DNA of 64,000 nucleotides from positions 3,968,001 to 4,032,000 of the forward strand of contig NZ_CP104877.1 in assembly GCF_025452095.1 (NCBI RefSeq). Reading direction: 5' to 3'. The position numbers and the translations under genes were made by a program. The DNA comes from Paenarthrobacter sp. JL.01a (GTDB lineage: Bacteria; Actinomycetota; Actinomycetes; Actinomycetales; Micrococcaceae). Within the stretch, counting starts at the first letter, position 1; every line of letters begins with the position of its first letter. The notes beneath the pieces were generated by a model. That model was not told the DNA's origin, searched no databases, and worked only from the letters and a program-made list of their open reading frames with translations. Of the stretch, positions 48,174-57,948 are shown piece by piece.

Positions 48174-48701
48174 CTATTTCCTGGGGCGGGCCTGGACGAG
48201 GTTCGCGAACGGAAGGCGCCCATGTTCGGCAACGAAAGCGGCATGGTAGGCGGCTTCGGCAGCGCTGACCTCGGAGGCGGGGAGCTCCTTCCAGGCAATG
48301 ATCAGGTCCAGGGCATCGCGCAACTGCCAGATCAGGCGCGCGTCCCATACGATGGTCGGCCGGCCGCGACCGTAATCCAAAAGCTCCTGGATCTGCTTGC
48401 GAAGGCCCCTGTTCCCCTGGCTGCCGGCGCTGGCCTTGCCGATATACAGCACGGAGGCGTCGGAAACCCATTCGGCTTCCAATGCTTCTCGCTTCAGAGA
48501 CGGGTCCTTCTTTTTGAAGGTCCCCGCGGCGCTTTTGCTGAGGAAGGCAGGCACAAAGTCGCCCTTCCGCAGGATCACGAATAACCCCGGCCCCTGAGGG
48601 ATCCGCATGGGGTCGAGTTCGTCGAGGGGGCGAAAGCCGGTGAAGCCGTCCTCGGTGAGGGACTTTCTGGTGAAGGGCATGATCCATTGTGCTGACGCCA
48701 T
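48174..48701 (-). CDS. GIY-YIG-like protein, tentative
   Basis: A 175-residue protein with GLFVILRKGDF, then VLYIGKASAG, then LRKQIQELLDYGRG. The spacing resembles the GIY-YIG nuclease fold (GIY...YIGKA). It may be a nuclease-like domain, but key residues are not certain. Conserved hypothetical is a safe alternative. Confidence 0.55.
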   Translation of the reverse strand: MASAQWIMPFTRKSLTEDGFTGFRPLDELDPMRIPQGPGLFVILRKGDFVPAFLSKSAAGTFKKKDPSLKREALEAEWVSDASVLYIGKASAGSQGNRGLRKQIQELLDYGRGRPTIVWDARLIWQLRDALDLIIAWKELPASEVSAAEAAYHAAFVAEHGRLPFANLVQARPRK

Positions 48702-48836
48702 TACCAGTCCCCAAACCGTGAAGCAAGCCTTTCAGCGTTGACAGCGTCTTGTGACCCGTGCCATATTCGAAACGTGAACCTGTCAGACAGCCGGACAGCC
48801 GGACAACCGGAGTCCCAGAGCGGCCGCCCAGCGCAT

Positions 48837-49502
48837 ATGCCTATTTCGCGGATTTCCGCGGCTGAGGCCGTCTTTGCCGCACTCCGCCGGGCCATCGAAG
48901 GCGGACAGTTCGACATCGGCACCAAGCTGAGTTCTGAAGCGACCCTGGCTGCCCAGTATGGCGTCAGCCGTTCAGTGATCAGGGAAGCGCTGAGGTCTTG
49001 CAATACCTTGGGCCTCACTGTCACCAAAACCGGCAAGGGCACTTTCATTGTGGCCAACAAGGTTGCTAATGACCTTACCTTGGGCCAGTACAGCGCGCGC
49101 GATCTTAACGAAGCACGTCCTCACATCGAGATCCCGGCTGCCGGCCTGGCGGCTGAGAGAAGGACGGAAGAAGAGCTTGAGCACCTGAAGGACATCATCC
49201 AGGAAATGCTCAACGAGAACGACCCCGAAGCCTGGGTAAACCTGGATGCCAGTTTCCACTCGGCCGTTGCGCGGGCCAGTGGGAACCGGGTGTTCGCGAG
49301 CGTGGTGTCGGACATCCGCGAAGCGTTGGCCCACCAGTCCGAAACCTTGAACCTCGTCGCTGACCGGCAACACCGTTCGGACGAGGAACACGTCGCCATC
49401 CTCGACGCCATCGAGGCGGGCGACTCCCACGCCGCAAGCAAGGCGATGGCCGCCCACCTGCAGGCCGTCAGCGTGGCACTGGACACAATCCTCAGCAAAT
49501 GA
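48837..49502 (+). CDS. GntR/FadR-family regulator of asparagine catabolism
   Basis: A regulator of about 221 residues. It has a winged helix (AVFAALRRAIEGGQFDIGT, then YGVSRSVIREALRS) and an FCD ligand domain with the usual histidines (SFHSAVARASGN, HVAILDAI). It overlaps the asparaginase start by ATGA and so is co-transcribed with the genes it probably controls. The start may be ATG 48837, GTG 48774 or ATG 48738; none has a good ribosome site. Confidence 0.88.
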   Translation: MPISRISAAEAVFAALRRAIEGGQFDIGTKLSSEATLAAQYGVSRSVIREALRSCNTLGLTVTKTGKGTFIVANKVANDLTLGQYSARDLNEARPHIEIPAAGLAAERRTEEELEHLKDIIQEMLNENDPEAWVNLDASFHSAVARASGNRVFASVVSDIREALAHQSETLNLVADRQHRSDEEHVAILDAIEAGDSHAASKAMAAHLQAVSVALDTILSK

Positions 49503-50587
49503 CACACCCGAAGGACACCGACACCATGCCCGCCCCCAAAGCACCGGCACACGAAGCTCCGGCAGACGAAGCTCCGGCGCACAAAGCCCCGGCACCTGCC
49601 GCCCACAAAGCGACGGCCCCCAACCACGTCCCCCTGGTCGAAGTGACCCGGGATGGACTGGTGGAAAGCGTCCACTACGGTTCACTGATCGCGCTTGCCG
49701 CTGACGGCAGCAGCATCGTCGAAGCCGGCCAGCCCGACGCCCCCATGTACCCGCGTTCAAGCCTGAAGCCATTGCAGGCCGTCGCGCTGCTCAAGGCCGG
49801 CCTGGACATCCCCGAAAACCTCCTGGCCCTCACCGCTGCCAGCCATTCCGGCGCGAAAATGCACCGTGACGGCGCCACTGAAATCCTGAAGCTCCACGGT
49901 CTCACCGAGGCAGCCCTGGCAAACAGCACGGACCTCCCGTACGGCGTCGCCGAGCGCGAGGAGTGGCTCCGGGCCGGCAACGGCCCTACCCACATCACGC
50001 AGAACTGCTCCGGCAAGCACGCCTCGATGACCGCCGTATGCGTCATCAACGGTTGGCCTTTGGAGGGATACTTGCACCCCGAGCACCCGCTGCAGGTGCT
50101 GGTCCGCGACACCATCACCGAGCTGACCGGCGAGGAAGCCGCCGCCGTCAGCACGGATGGCTGCGGTACTCCGCTGTTCGCCCACTCGCTGCACGGCATG
50201 GCCCGCGCTTATGGCCGTCTGGCCGCCGCGGACGAGGACACCCTCGAAGGCAAGGTGGCGCACGCGATGCGCCGCTTCCCGGAGATGGTGGCCGGCGAAG
50301 GCAGGGATGTCACTGCCCTCATGCGCGCCGTCCCCGGGTTGCTCGCTAAGGACGGCTTCGAGGGGCTCCAGCTCGTCGGCCTTCCGGACGGCACCGGGCT
50401 GGCGGTCAAGATTTCCGACGGCGGCGACCGCGCCCGCATGCCGGTCACCGTTGAGGTACTCCGCAGATTGGGTGTCGACGGCGGCAGCCTGGACACGCTT
50501 CAAAGCCCACCTGTGTTGGGCGGCGGCCTTCCGGTCGGCGAACTCCGCGCAGCAGAATTTTCAGCAACCAACCAAGGACAGCTATGA
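49499..50587 (+). CDS. L-asparaginase II family protein
   Basis: A 362-residue protein of the asparaginase II family (thermolabile Rhizobium etli-like): SLIALAADGSSIVEAGQPD, YPRSSLKPLQAVAL, NCSGKHASM, VSTDGCGTPLF. It hydrolyses asparagine to aspartate and ammonia. The first 42 residues are an unusual Ala/Pro/His-rich tail (APAHEAPADEAPAHKAPAP). It overlaps both neighbours by 4 nt. Confidence 0.92.
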   Translation: MTHPKDTDTMPAPKAPAHEAPADEAPAHKAPAPAAHKATAPNHVPLVEVTRDGLVESVHYGSLIALAADGSSIVEAGQPDAPMYPRSSLKPLQAVALLKAGLDIPENLLALTAASHSGAKMHRDGATEILKLHGLTEAALANSTDLPYGVAEREEWLRAGNGPTHITQNCSGKHASMTAVCVINGWPLEGYLHPEHPLQVLVRDTITELTGEEAAAVSTDGCGTPLFAHSLHGMARAYGRLAAADEDTLEGKVAHAMRRFPEMVAGEGRDVTALMRAVPGLLAKDGFEGLQLVGLPDGTGLAVKISDGGDRARMPVTVEVLRRLGVDGGSLDTLQSPPVLGGGLPVGELRAAEFSATNQGQL

Positions 50588-51999
50588 CCACCGTCGATCA
50601 GGCGATCCCCCTCCGTTCCGAACACGACCTCCTGGGCGACCGCGATGTACCTGCGGACGCTTACTGGGGCGTCCACACACTGCGAGCCATCGAGAACTTC
50701 CCCATCACCGGGCAGCCGCTCTCCACCAACAAGCACCTGGTCCGCGGACTGGCTGCAGTGAAGCAGGCAGCCGCCCGAACCAACCACGAACTCGGCCTCC
50801 TGGACTCAGAACGCGCCAATGCCATTGAGCAGGCCTGCCAGGACATCCTGGATGGCAAACTGCAGGAACAGTTCATGGTGGACGTGATCCAGGGCGGAGC
50901 CGGCACCAGCTCCAACATGAACGCCAACGAGGTCATCGCCAACCGTGCACTGGAGATCCTGGGACACCCCAAGGGCGACTACTCCAAGCTGCACCCGAAC
51001 GACCACGTGAACCTGAGCCAGTCCACCAACGACGTCTACCCGACGGCGGTCAACCTCGCCACGATCTTCTCCGTGAAGGAACTCCTTGCGGCGCTGGAGG
51101 AACTCGAAGAGGCCTTCGCCGAGAAGGGCCGCGAGTTCCGCACCGTCGTGAAGATGGGCCGTACGCAGCTTCAGGACGCCGTTCCGATGACCTTGGGCCA
51201 GGAGTTCGGGGGCTACGCCGTCACCATCGGCGAGGACCGTGCCCGTTTGGACGAGTCCCACATGCTGATCCACGAGATCAACCTTGGTGCCACGGCCATC
51301 GGCACCGGACTGAACGCCCCGGTGGGCTACGCGGAAGCTGCCTGCCGCCACCTGGCCGAAATCACCGGCCTGCCGCTGCTCACTGCCGCCGACCTCATCG
51401 AGGCCACCCAGGACGTGGGAGCGTTTGTCCACCTCTCCGGTGTACTGAAGCGGGTGGCCGTGAAGCTTTCCAAGATTTGCAACGACCTTCGCCTGCTGTC
51501 CTCCGGACCGCGCGCGGGATTGGGCGAGATCAACCTTCCGGCCGTGCAGTCCGGTTCGTCGATCATGCCCGGCAAGATCAATCCGGTGATCCCGGAAGTG
51601 GTCAGCCAAGTGGCGTACGAAGTCATCGGCAACGATGTCACAGTCACCATGGCCGCGGAGGCAGGCCAGCTTCAGCTGAATGCCTTCGAACCGATCATTG
51701 TGCACAGCCTGCACAAGAGCATCTCCCACCTGGAAGCAGCGTGCCGCACCCTTACGGCACGCTGCGTCCGGGGCATCACCGCAAACACCGAACGGCTACG
51801 GCTTACCGTGGAGCAGTCGATCGGTCTCGTCACGGCATTGAACCCCCACATCGGTTACGCCTCCGCCACCGCCATTGCCCAGGAGGCGCTGGCAACGGGC
51901 AAGGGTGTGGCAGAACTTGTTTTGGAGCACGGCCTATTGACCGCTGCCCAGCTCGAAGAATTGCTCAGTCCAGAACGTCTGGCCAACCTGAGCAAATAG
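50584..51999 (+). CDS. aspA: Aspartate ammonia-lyase
   Basis: At 471 residues it matches aspartase/fumarase: RSEHDLLGDRDVPADAYWG, the TSSNMNANEV block, and the signature GSSIMPGKINPV near residue 324. It converts aspartate to fumarate and ammonia, completing asparagine breakdown. An ATGA overlap couples it to the asparaginase. Confidence 0.95.
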   Translation: MTTVDQAIPLRSEHDLLGDRDVPADAYWGVHTLRAIENFPITGQPLSTNKHLVRGLAAVKQAAARTNHELGLLDSERANAIEQACQDILDGKLQEQFMVDVIQGGAGTSSNMNANEVIANRALEILGHPKGDYSKLHPNDHVNLSQSTNDVYPTAVNLATIFSVKELLAALEELEEAFAEKGREFRTVVKMGRTQLQDAVPMTLGQEFGGYAVTIGEDRARLDESHMLIHEINLGATAIGTGLNAPVGYAEAACRHLAEITGLPLLTAADLIEATQDVGAFVHLSGVLKRVAVKLSKICNDLRLLSSGPRAGLGEINLPAVQSGSSIMPGKINPVIPEVVSQVAYEVIGNDVTVTMAAEAGQLQLNAFEPIIVHSLHKSISHLEAACRTLTARCVRGITANTERLRLTVEQSIGLVTALNPHIGYASATAIAQEALATGKGVAELVLEHGLLTAAQLEELLSPERLANLSK

Positions 52000-52144
52000 G
52001 CCCACAACGGCCAAAAGCCCAGCGGCTTTGAACAGCCGACCCGCCCGATGAGGCATACCCCAATCGAGGCGCTGTCTTGTGTGCCCGGAACCCCGACCGG
52101 CCAGCACCCAGGACAACCCCAACAGGACACTCCTAAGGATTCCA

Positions 52145-53656
52145 ATGACCAATCCAATCACTGACCACACGGTTCCGGCCCAAGCGCACGCCAGTGAGAA
52201 AGCCCTCCACAAAGAGGACTCCGGCTACCACAAGGACCTTAAGCCCCGGCAGATCCAGATGATCGCTATCGGTGGCGCCATCGGCACCGGCCTGTTCCTT
52301 GGCGCAGGTGGCCGCCTTAACGCAGCCGGCCCTTCCCTGGTGATCGCGTACGCCGTCTGTGGTTTCTTCGCTTTCCTGATCCTCCGCGCACTGGGCGAAC
52401 TGGTGCTGCACCGCCCCTCGTCCGGATCGTTCGTCTCCTACGCCCGTGAGTTCTACGGCGAGAAGGCGGCCTTCGTCTCGGGCTGGTTCTACTGGATCAA
52501 CTGGGCCACCACCACCATCGTGGACATCACGGCCGCAGCCCTCTACATGAACTTCTTCGGCAAATACGTGCCGTGGATGGGCGCCGTGCCGCAATGGGCG
52601 TGGGCCCTCATCGCCTTGGTAGTGGTGCTGAGCCTGAACCTGGTCTCCGTCAAGGTCTTCGGCGAGATGGAGTTCTGGTTCGCGCTGATCAAGGTTGCTG
52701 CCCTGGTGGCCTTCCTGCTCGTGGGCACCTACTTCGTCATCTTCGGCACCCCGGTTGATGGCCAAACAGTCGGCTTCAGCCTGATCTCGGACAACGGCGG
52801 CATTTTCCCTAACGGCATCCTCCCCATGATCATCCTCATGCAGGGTGTCCTGTTCGCGTACGCTTCCATCGAACTCGTGGGTACCGCGGCGGGCGAGACC
52901 AAGGAACCCGAGAAGATCATGCCCAAGGCCATCAACTCCGTGGTCTTCCGTATCGCAGTCTTCTACGTCGGCTCGGTCATCCTGCTGGCGCTGTTGCTCC
53001 CGTACACCTCGTACCAGAAGGGCGTCAGCCCGTTCGTGACGTTCTTCGGATCCATCGGCGTCCAGGGCGTTGACGTGATCATGAACCTCGTGGTCCTCAC
53101 CGCCGCACTGTCCTCCTTGAACGCCGGCCTGTACTCCACGGGCCGTATCCTCCGCTCCATGTCCGTGGCCGGTTCTGCTCCGAAGTTCGCACAGCGCATG
53201 AACAAGGCCGGCGTCCCCTACGGTGGCATCGCGATCACTGCCGGTGTTTCCCTGCTCGGCGTTCCGCTGAACTACCTTGTCCCGTCCGACGCGTTCGAGA
53301 TCGTCCTGAACGTCGCATCCGTCGGCATCATCGTTACGTGGGCCACCATCGTCCTGTGCCAGATGCAGCTCAAGCGCTGGTCGGATAAGGGCTGGGTCAA
53401 GCGCCCGTCCTTCCGCCTCTTCGGCGCCCCGTACACCGGTTGGTTATCGCTGCTCTTCCTTGCCGGCGTCCTGGTGATGGTGTTCATTGAGTCGCCGCTC
53501 ACCATGCTGGTCACCGCGATCGCCTGCGCGCTGATGGTCTGGGGCTGGTTCCTGTGCCGCAAGCAGATCCACGAGCTCGCTGCCACCCGCGATGGCTATA
53601 CCGGCAGCGCTCCGGTGATCGCCAACCGTCCGCTGCCTGGCGGCGGCGACAAGTAA
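52145..53656 (+). CDS. Amino acid permease, probably L-asparagine (AnsP-like)
   Basis: A 503-residue APC-family permease with about twelve helices and the motifs [20 protein letters not shown] and [21 protein letters not shown], as in the AAT/AnsP group. AAGGA precedes ATG 52145. Its place after asparaginase and aspartase points to asparagine or aspartate import. A weak hairpin (52014-52029) in the 145-nt gap may reduce its expression. Confidence 0.92.
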   Translation: MTNPITDHTVPAQAHASEKALHKEDSGYHKDLKPRQIQMIAIGGAIGTGLFLGAGGRLNAAGPSLVIAYAVCGFFAFLILRALGELVLHRPSSGSFVSYAREFYGEKAAFVSGWFYWINWATTTIVDITAAALYMNFFGKYVPWMGAVPQWAWALIALVVVLSLNLVSVKVFGEMEFWFALIKVAALVAFLLVGTYFVIFGTPVDGQTVGFSLISDNGGIFPNGILPMIILMQGVLFAYASIELVGTAAGETKEPEKIMPKAINSVVFRIAVFYVGSVILLALLLPYTSYQKGVSPFVTFFGSIGVQGVDVIMNLVVLTAALSSLNAGLYSTGRILRSMSVAGSAPKFAQRMNKAGVPYGGIAITAGVSLLGVPLNYLVPSDAFEIVLNVASVGIIVTWATIVLCQMQLKRWSDKGWVKRPSFRLFGAPYTGWLSLLFLAGVLVMVFIESPLTMLVTAIACALMVWGWFLCRKQIHELAATRDGYTGSAPVIANRPLPGGGDK

Positions 53657-53671
53657 AGCAACCCCTGACTC

Positions 53672-53723
53672 ACGACGGCGGCACCCGGGTTCCGTAACAG
53701 CGGAACGTGGGTGCCGCCGTCGT
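53672..53723 (+). terminator. Terminator of the asparagine operon
   Basis: A long stem, ACGACGGCGGCACCC pairing with its complement and continued by GTTCCG/CGGAAC, forms a 52-nt hairpin just after the permease. The U-tract is poor. Confidence 0.7.
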
Positions 53724-53733
53724 CCGTTAACGT

Positions 53734-53799
53734 CCCAACTGGGGGACAGCACATGTCGCAATGACGCCCCAATACGACATTTGCTGTCCCCCAGATGGG
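53734..53799. repeat. 66-bp palindromic element
   Basis: Arms beginning CCCAACTGGGGGACAGCA pair with few mismatches around a central GCCCCAAT loop. Size and form match the 65-bp elements at 30438 and 31293 though the sequence differs. Confidence 0.85.
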
Positions 53800-53850
53800 T
53801 GAGGACGCGGCGGAGACAGACATCCGATCATTCGTGGCTACTATTGGTCC

Positions 53851-54522
53851 ATGGCTGTGACAGACGAGGCGATCAGCAAGATCAAGGACATGCTGATCCG
53901 GGGCGAACTCAAGGCCGGCGATCGGCTTCCGCCGGAGAAGGAACTGAGCGAACGGCTCGGCCTGTCCAGAAGCTCGCTGCGCGAAGCGGTGAAGGCCCTG
54001 GAGCTGATCCGGGTGCTGGATGTGCGCCGCGGTGACGGAACCTACGTGACCAGCCTCGACGCCAAACTTCTCAACGAGGCCGTAGCGTTCGTGGTGGATC
54101 TGCACCAGGACCGCTCCATCCTGGAGCTCTTCGAGGTCCGACGAATCCTTGAACCCGCCACGGCCCACCTCGCGGCGGCGAAGATCACCCCGGAAAAACT
54201 CCTGGCCCTGCGCGCAACGATGGACGGAATCGACGAGAACACGGACGTTGAGGAACTCGTCGCCCACGACCTCGAATTCCACAGCATCATCACCGAAGCC
54301 GCCGGGAACGACTACTTGGGCAGCCTCCTGGAAGCCCTGTCCAGCAGCACTGTCCGGGCGCGGATCTGGCGTGGGCTGACCCAGGAAAAGGCTGTGTCAC
54401 ACACCTTGGCGGAGCATCGGGCCATCGCGGACGCACTGGAGCGCGGGGACGCGGAGCTGGTCCGCGCGCTGGTCACTGTGCACATCAGTGGCGTGGAGAA
54501 CTGGCTGCGCCAAGCTCTTTAG
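53851..54522 (+). CDS. FadR-type GntR regulator of the fucose locus
   Basis: A 223-residue regulator: AISKIKDMLIRGELKAGDRL, LGLSRSSLREAVKALEL, and an FCD domain with DLEFHSIITEAAGN and AEHRAIADAL. It is convergent with the lactonase gene, stops overlapping by 4 nt. Its place suggests control of fucose genes; a candidate operator is at 59274-59284. Confidence 0.9.
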   Translation: MAVTDEAISKIKDMLIRGELKAGDRLPPEKELSERLGLSRSSLREAVKALELIRVLDVRRGDGTYVTSLDAKLLNEAVAFVVDLHQDRSILELFEVRRILEPATAHLAAAKITPEKLLALRATMDGIDENTDVEELVAHDLEFHSIITEAAGNDYLGSLLEALSSSTVRARIWRGLTQEKAVSHTLAEHRAIADALERGDAELVRALVTVHISGVENWLRQAL

Positions 54523-55388
54523 GCATCCACCATCGGGTTGGCTGCCAGCCCATAGGTACGGATCGCGGTCCCCTCCAAAATTGAGTCCTGTTCAGCCGGG
54601 TCCAGCGTGGACACGAGTTCCAGCAGCACATCGAGCGTCCGGCCATACGGCGCCCCGAGGGTGCTGACCGGCCAGTCTCCGCCGATCATCAAGCGTCCGG
54701 CACCGAAAGCCTCCACGGCAGTCTCGAACAGGGGCCGCAACGCCTCGCTGGTGTACGGCTGCCCCGCGACGTGAAGCCCGGAGAGTTTCGCCACGGTGTT
54801 CGGCTCACGTCCCAAAGCGAGGAAATCCTTGCGCCACGGCTCCATGAGCGCCGAATCAGCCAAAGGCGGCTTGCCCAGGTGGTCAAGGACAACGATCAAT
54901 TCGGGAAGCTCACGGGCCAGCCGGACCGTCGCACCCAAATGCCGCGGGAAAGCATCCGGAACGTCGAACGTGAGGCCACGGCGCGCCACCAAAGCCAGCG
55001 ATTCCCGCACGGAGGGAAGGTCCAGGAAATCCGGCCGGGGATCGTCATGCACCAGGTGCCGTACGCCGCGGAACACCGGGTTCGCTGCGAAGCGGTCCAG
55101 CTGGGAAGCTGCCTCGTCCGGTGAATCCAACCGCAGCCAACCCACCACCCCCAGGACCCACGGATTCCGGGCGGCCACAGCCAGCATGCTCTCGGTATCG
55201 GCAACGGTGTCATCAGCCTGGACCAGCACCGCTCCCCTGACACCCGCGGCGGACAAAGTCTCCCACGCTTCGTCCTCGCCAAAGCTGCGGAACAAGGCCC
55301 GATGCTGCGGGCCGAGCCAGGAATAGGGCCTCTCACCGCCCGTGACGAAGGTATCCAAGGTCCACAGATGCAGGTGCGAATCAATCAC
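54519..55388 (-). CDS. L-fuconolactonase (amidohydrolase family)
   Basis: A 289-residue amidohydrolase-2 protein: MIDSHLHLWTLDTF with the HxH metal site, and VLDHLGKPPLADS and GGDWPVSTLGAPYG later. It should open L-fuconolactone to L-fuconate. It is last in the fucose operon, overlapping the dehydrogenase gene by 8 nt. Confidence 0.88.
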   Translation of the reverse strand: MIDSHLHLWTLDTFVTGGERPYSWLGPQHRALFRSFGEDEAWETLSAAGVRGAVLVQADDTVADTESMLAVAARNPWVLGVVGWLRLDSPDEAASQLDRFAANPVFRGVRHLVHDDPRPDFLDLPSVRESLALVARRGLTFDVPDAFPRHLGATVRLARELPELIVVLDHLGKPPLADSALMEPWRKDFLALGREPNTVAKLSGLHVAGQPYTSEALRPLFETAVEAFGAGRLMIGGDWPVSTLGAPYGRTLDVLLELVSTLDPAEQDSILEGTAIRTYGLAANPMVDA

Positions 55389-56340
55389 TGCCCAGTCCTT
55401 CCAACGCCGCCCACAGTTCCTCGGGAACGGGCTGGTCCATTCGTTTCGCGTTGGTGACCATCTGTTCAGGGGAGGTTGCTCCAGCCGTCACGTTCACGAC
55501 TGCCGGATGCCGCAGCGGAAACTGGAGTGCCGCCGTCGGAAGTTCCACCCCGAAATCGCGGCAAAGGGCCGCGAGCGCCCGGGCCCGCTCCAGAACAGCC
55601 GACGGTGCTTGCCCGTAGTTGTAGTGCGCATCATCAGGGACCTCGGGACGGGCCAGGAGGCCCGAGTTATAGGCGCCAACGCTTACGACGCCGGTGCGGC
55701 GCTGGCTGCAGCGTTCAAGCAGGGGAACGTCGGGCTGCTCCAGCAGGGTGTAGCGTCCGGCGAGCATCACGAGGTCAAGGTCAGCCGCTTCGATGCATTC
55801 CAGGGCGGCTTCGGCGGAGTTGGTGCCGACGCCGATGGCGGAGACAAGGCCCTGTGAGCGGAGTTTTTCCAGCGCGGGCAGCCCGTGCGTGATTCCGGTG
55901 CGAAGGTCATGGACGTCGGGATCGTGCAGGTAAACGATGTCCACGTGGCTAAGCCCAAGCCGCTCCAACGATTCTTCGATGCTGCGCCGGATGCCTGCCT
56001 CGCTGAAGTCCCAGACGCGTCGGGAGGTGGCCGGGACGTCGAAGCCCTCCGAGTCGCGCCCGCCGGCTGGGTTGGGCTCCAGCAAACGGCCAACCTTGGT
56101 GGAGATGATGAACTCATCGCGCGGCTTGTCCCGCAGGACGGCGCCGAGTCTCTGTTCCGACAAGCCCAGGCCGTAGTGCGGCGCGGTGTCGAAGTAGCGG
56201 ACTCCCGCGTCCCAGGCGGCCAGTACCGTGGCAAGGGCTTCGCCGTCCGGGATGGCGCGGTAAAGGTTTCCGATCCCGGCCCCGCCGAAGCCGAGCCTGC
56301 CCAGCCTGTGGAGGTCGAGTGAGTTCACGGCAGTTCCCAT
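55381..56340 (-). CDS. Aldo/keto reductase, probable L-fucose dehydrogenase
   Basis: A 319-residue AKR beginning LGRLGFGGAGIGNLYRAI, with GVRYFDTAPHYGLGLSE (catalytic Asp and Tyr) and DIVYLHDPD. Close in form to L-fucose/D-arabinose dehydrogenases. In context it oxidises L-fucose to the lactone. It overlaps the mutarotase stop by 16 nt. Confidence 0.87.
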   Translation of the reverse strand: MGTAVNSLDLHRLGRLGFGGAGIGNLYRAIPDGEALATVLAAWDAGVRYFDTAPHYGLGLSEQRLGAVLRDKPRDEFIISTKVGRLLEPNPAGGRDSEGFDVPATSRRVWDFSEAGIRRSIEESLERLGLSHVDIVYLHDPDVHDLRTGITHGLPALEKLRSQGLVSAIGVGTNSAEAALECIEAADLDLVMLAGRYTLLEQPDVPLLERCSQRRTGVVSVGAYNSGLLARPEVPDDAHYNYGQAPSAVLERARALAALCRDFGVELPTAALQFPLRHPAVVNVTAGATSPEQMVTNAKRMDQPVPEELWAALEGLGSD

Positions 56341-56639
56341 ACTTTGGGGATACCCGTATCCGTCCCGGAGTAATCGTCCTGGACGTCCAAAAGTTCAGCC
56401 ATCCTGGCCTGCCACGGCACGTTGGCGGGATGGTCGGCGAGCGCATGCCGCATCGCCTGGTAGTCGTCCACGTCCACTACATGGAAGAGATCGAGTCCGC
56501 TGCGCCAGATCCGCCAGTTCCGAACGCCGGCTTCCTTCAGCGCGGACACGAGTTCCGGAGGGATGTGCGCGTGGGCGTCGGCGTACTCATCTTCCGTGCC
56601 CGGTTTGAGCCTGGTGTGCAGGGCGATGCTCTCAACCAT
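56325..56639 (-). CDS. L-rhamnose/L-fucose mutarotase family protein
   Basis: A 104-residue RhaM-like protein with the active His in ALHTRLKPGTEDEY and the block WRIWRSGLDLFHVVDVDDY. It interconverts anomers of a 6-deoxysugar, here probably L-fucose. Overlaps both neighbours. Confidence 0.88.
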   Translation of the reverse strand: MVESIALHTRLKPGTEDEYADAHAHIPPELVSALKEAGVRNWRIWRSGLDLFHVVDVDDYQAMRHALADHPANVPWQARMAELLDVQDDYSGTDTGIPKVWELP

Positions 56640-57948
56640 GGCTGACCGTCGGTTCCACAGTGGAGGGCTTTAGGAACAGTTCCAGCACCGGGACTGCCGC
56701 GTCGGGCCTTTGCACCGGCAACTTGATGGTCAGTGTTCCCGGCGGTTGGCCCCCCGGAGTCATGTTCATGGCCTGCTGGTCCGGGTCCACCTCGCGAAAG
56801 AACACTTCCGACGCGTCATTGAGCAGCTGGGCGTACTCCACCTTCCCGGCCAGGCCAGGCAGGTGCACGTATTCGAACGGCCAAGCGAACAAGTGCACAT
56901 AGAGCCGGTCCCCGCGTTGGGTGTACCGGACGTCCGAGGGAGCGGTGAACGGGGAAACACCCGCGCCGTAGATGGAGCGGGAATGCAGTTTCATCCATTC
57001 CCCTATTCCCTCCAGCAACTCCAGAGCCCGCGGATCCAGAGCGCCCCTCCCCGTTGGGCCCACGTTGAGCAGCAGGTTTCCGCCCTTGGACACCCCGTCG
57101 ATCAGCATCCGGATAAGCAGGTCCACAGACTTGTAGTTTTGGTTGTCCCGGTCGTACCCCCAGCTGCCGTTCAGCGTCTGGCAAGCCTCCCAGGTGACCG
57201 GTTCGCCGTCGAGCGTCATGGGGCCGGCCGGCTGGTACTGCTCCGGCGTGACGAAGTCTCCCGGTATGTCCAGGCGGTCGTTGACCACGATGCCCGGCTG
57301 AAGCTCGCGCACCATCGCCAGCAGCTCTTCCGAGTCCCAGTCCTTCCGGCCCTTGCCTCCCCAGAAGTCTCCGTGCCCTGCGTAGGAAAAGTCGAAGAAC
57401 AGGTAGTCGATGGTGCCGTAGTTGCTGAGGAGTTCGCGGACCTGGCCGTGGAGGTACTCACGATAGCGGGCCATGTCGCGGCCGCTGTTCAAACGTTCGA
57501 CGTCGGCCGCGTTGCGTTGGGGATGTACCCCGTCGATGGTGAAGTCGGGGTGGTGCCAGTCAATAAGGGAATGGTAGAAGCCGACCTTCAGCCCCTCCTC
57601 GCGGAGTGCCTCCACATACGGCCGGATGAGGTCCCTGCCGGCGGGGGTGTTTGTGGCTTTGTAGTCGGTGAGGGCCGAATCCCACAGGCAGAAGCCATCG
57701 TGGTGCTTGGTGGTGAGGACGACGTACTTCATCCCGGCGGCGCGGGCGGCCCGGGCCCATTCGCGGGGGTCGTACAGGTCAGGATCGAAGCGCCGGAAGT
57801 ACTTCGAGTACTCCTCCACGGTGATCTCTTCCCTGTTCATCACCCATTCGTGCCGTGCGGGCAGGGCGTAGATGCCCCAGTGCACGAACATCCCGAAGCG
57901 TGCTTCCTCGAACCAGGGGGCGTGCTGGATCACTGGTCTTCCTTCCAT
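56632..57948 (-). CDS. Alpha-L-fucosidase (GH29)
   Basis: A 438-residue GH29 enzyme: [34 protein letters not shown], and [10 protein letters not shown] with the probable nucleophile Asp186. No signal peptide is seen, so it should cleave imported fucosylated oligosaccharides in the cytosol. It overlaps the dehydratase gene by 19 nt. Confidence 0.92.
   Translation of the reverse strand: MEGRPVIQHAPWFEEARFGMFVHWGIYALPARHEWVMNREEITVEEYSKYFRRFDPDLYDPREWARAARAAGMKYVVLTTKHHDGFCLWDSALTDYKATNTPAGRDLIRPYVEALREEGLKVGFYHSLIDWHHPDFTIDGVHPQRNAADVERLNSGRDMARYREYLHGQVRELLSNYGTIDYLFFDFSYAGHGDFWGGKGRKDWDSEELLAMVRELQPGIVVNDRLDIPGDFVTPEQYQPAGPMTLDGEPVTWEACQTLNGSWGYDRDNQNYKSVDLLIRMLIDGVSKGGNLLLNVGPTGRGALDPRALELLEGIGEWMKLHSRSIYGAGVSPFTAPSDVRYTQRGDRLYVHLFAWPFEYVHLPGLAGKVEYAQLLNDASEVFFREVDPDQQAMNMTPGGQPPGTLTIKLPVQRPDAAVPVLELFLKPSTVEPTVSHG

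Noticed and set aside
48713..48836. Upstream extension of the GntR regulator to 48738
   Set aside because: The extra residues are polar and repetitive (TAGQPESQSG) and unlike the family start, so ATG 48837 is preferred, though not proven.
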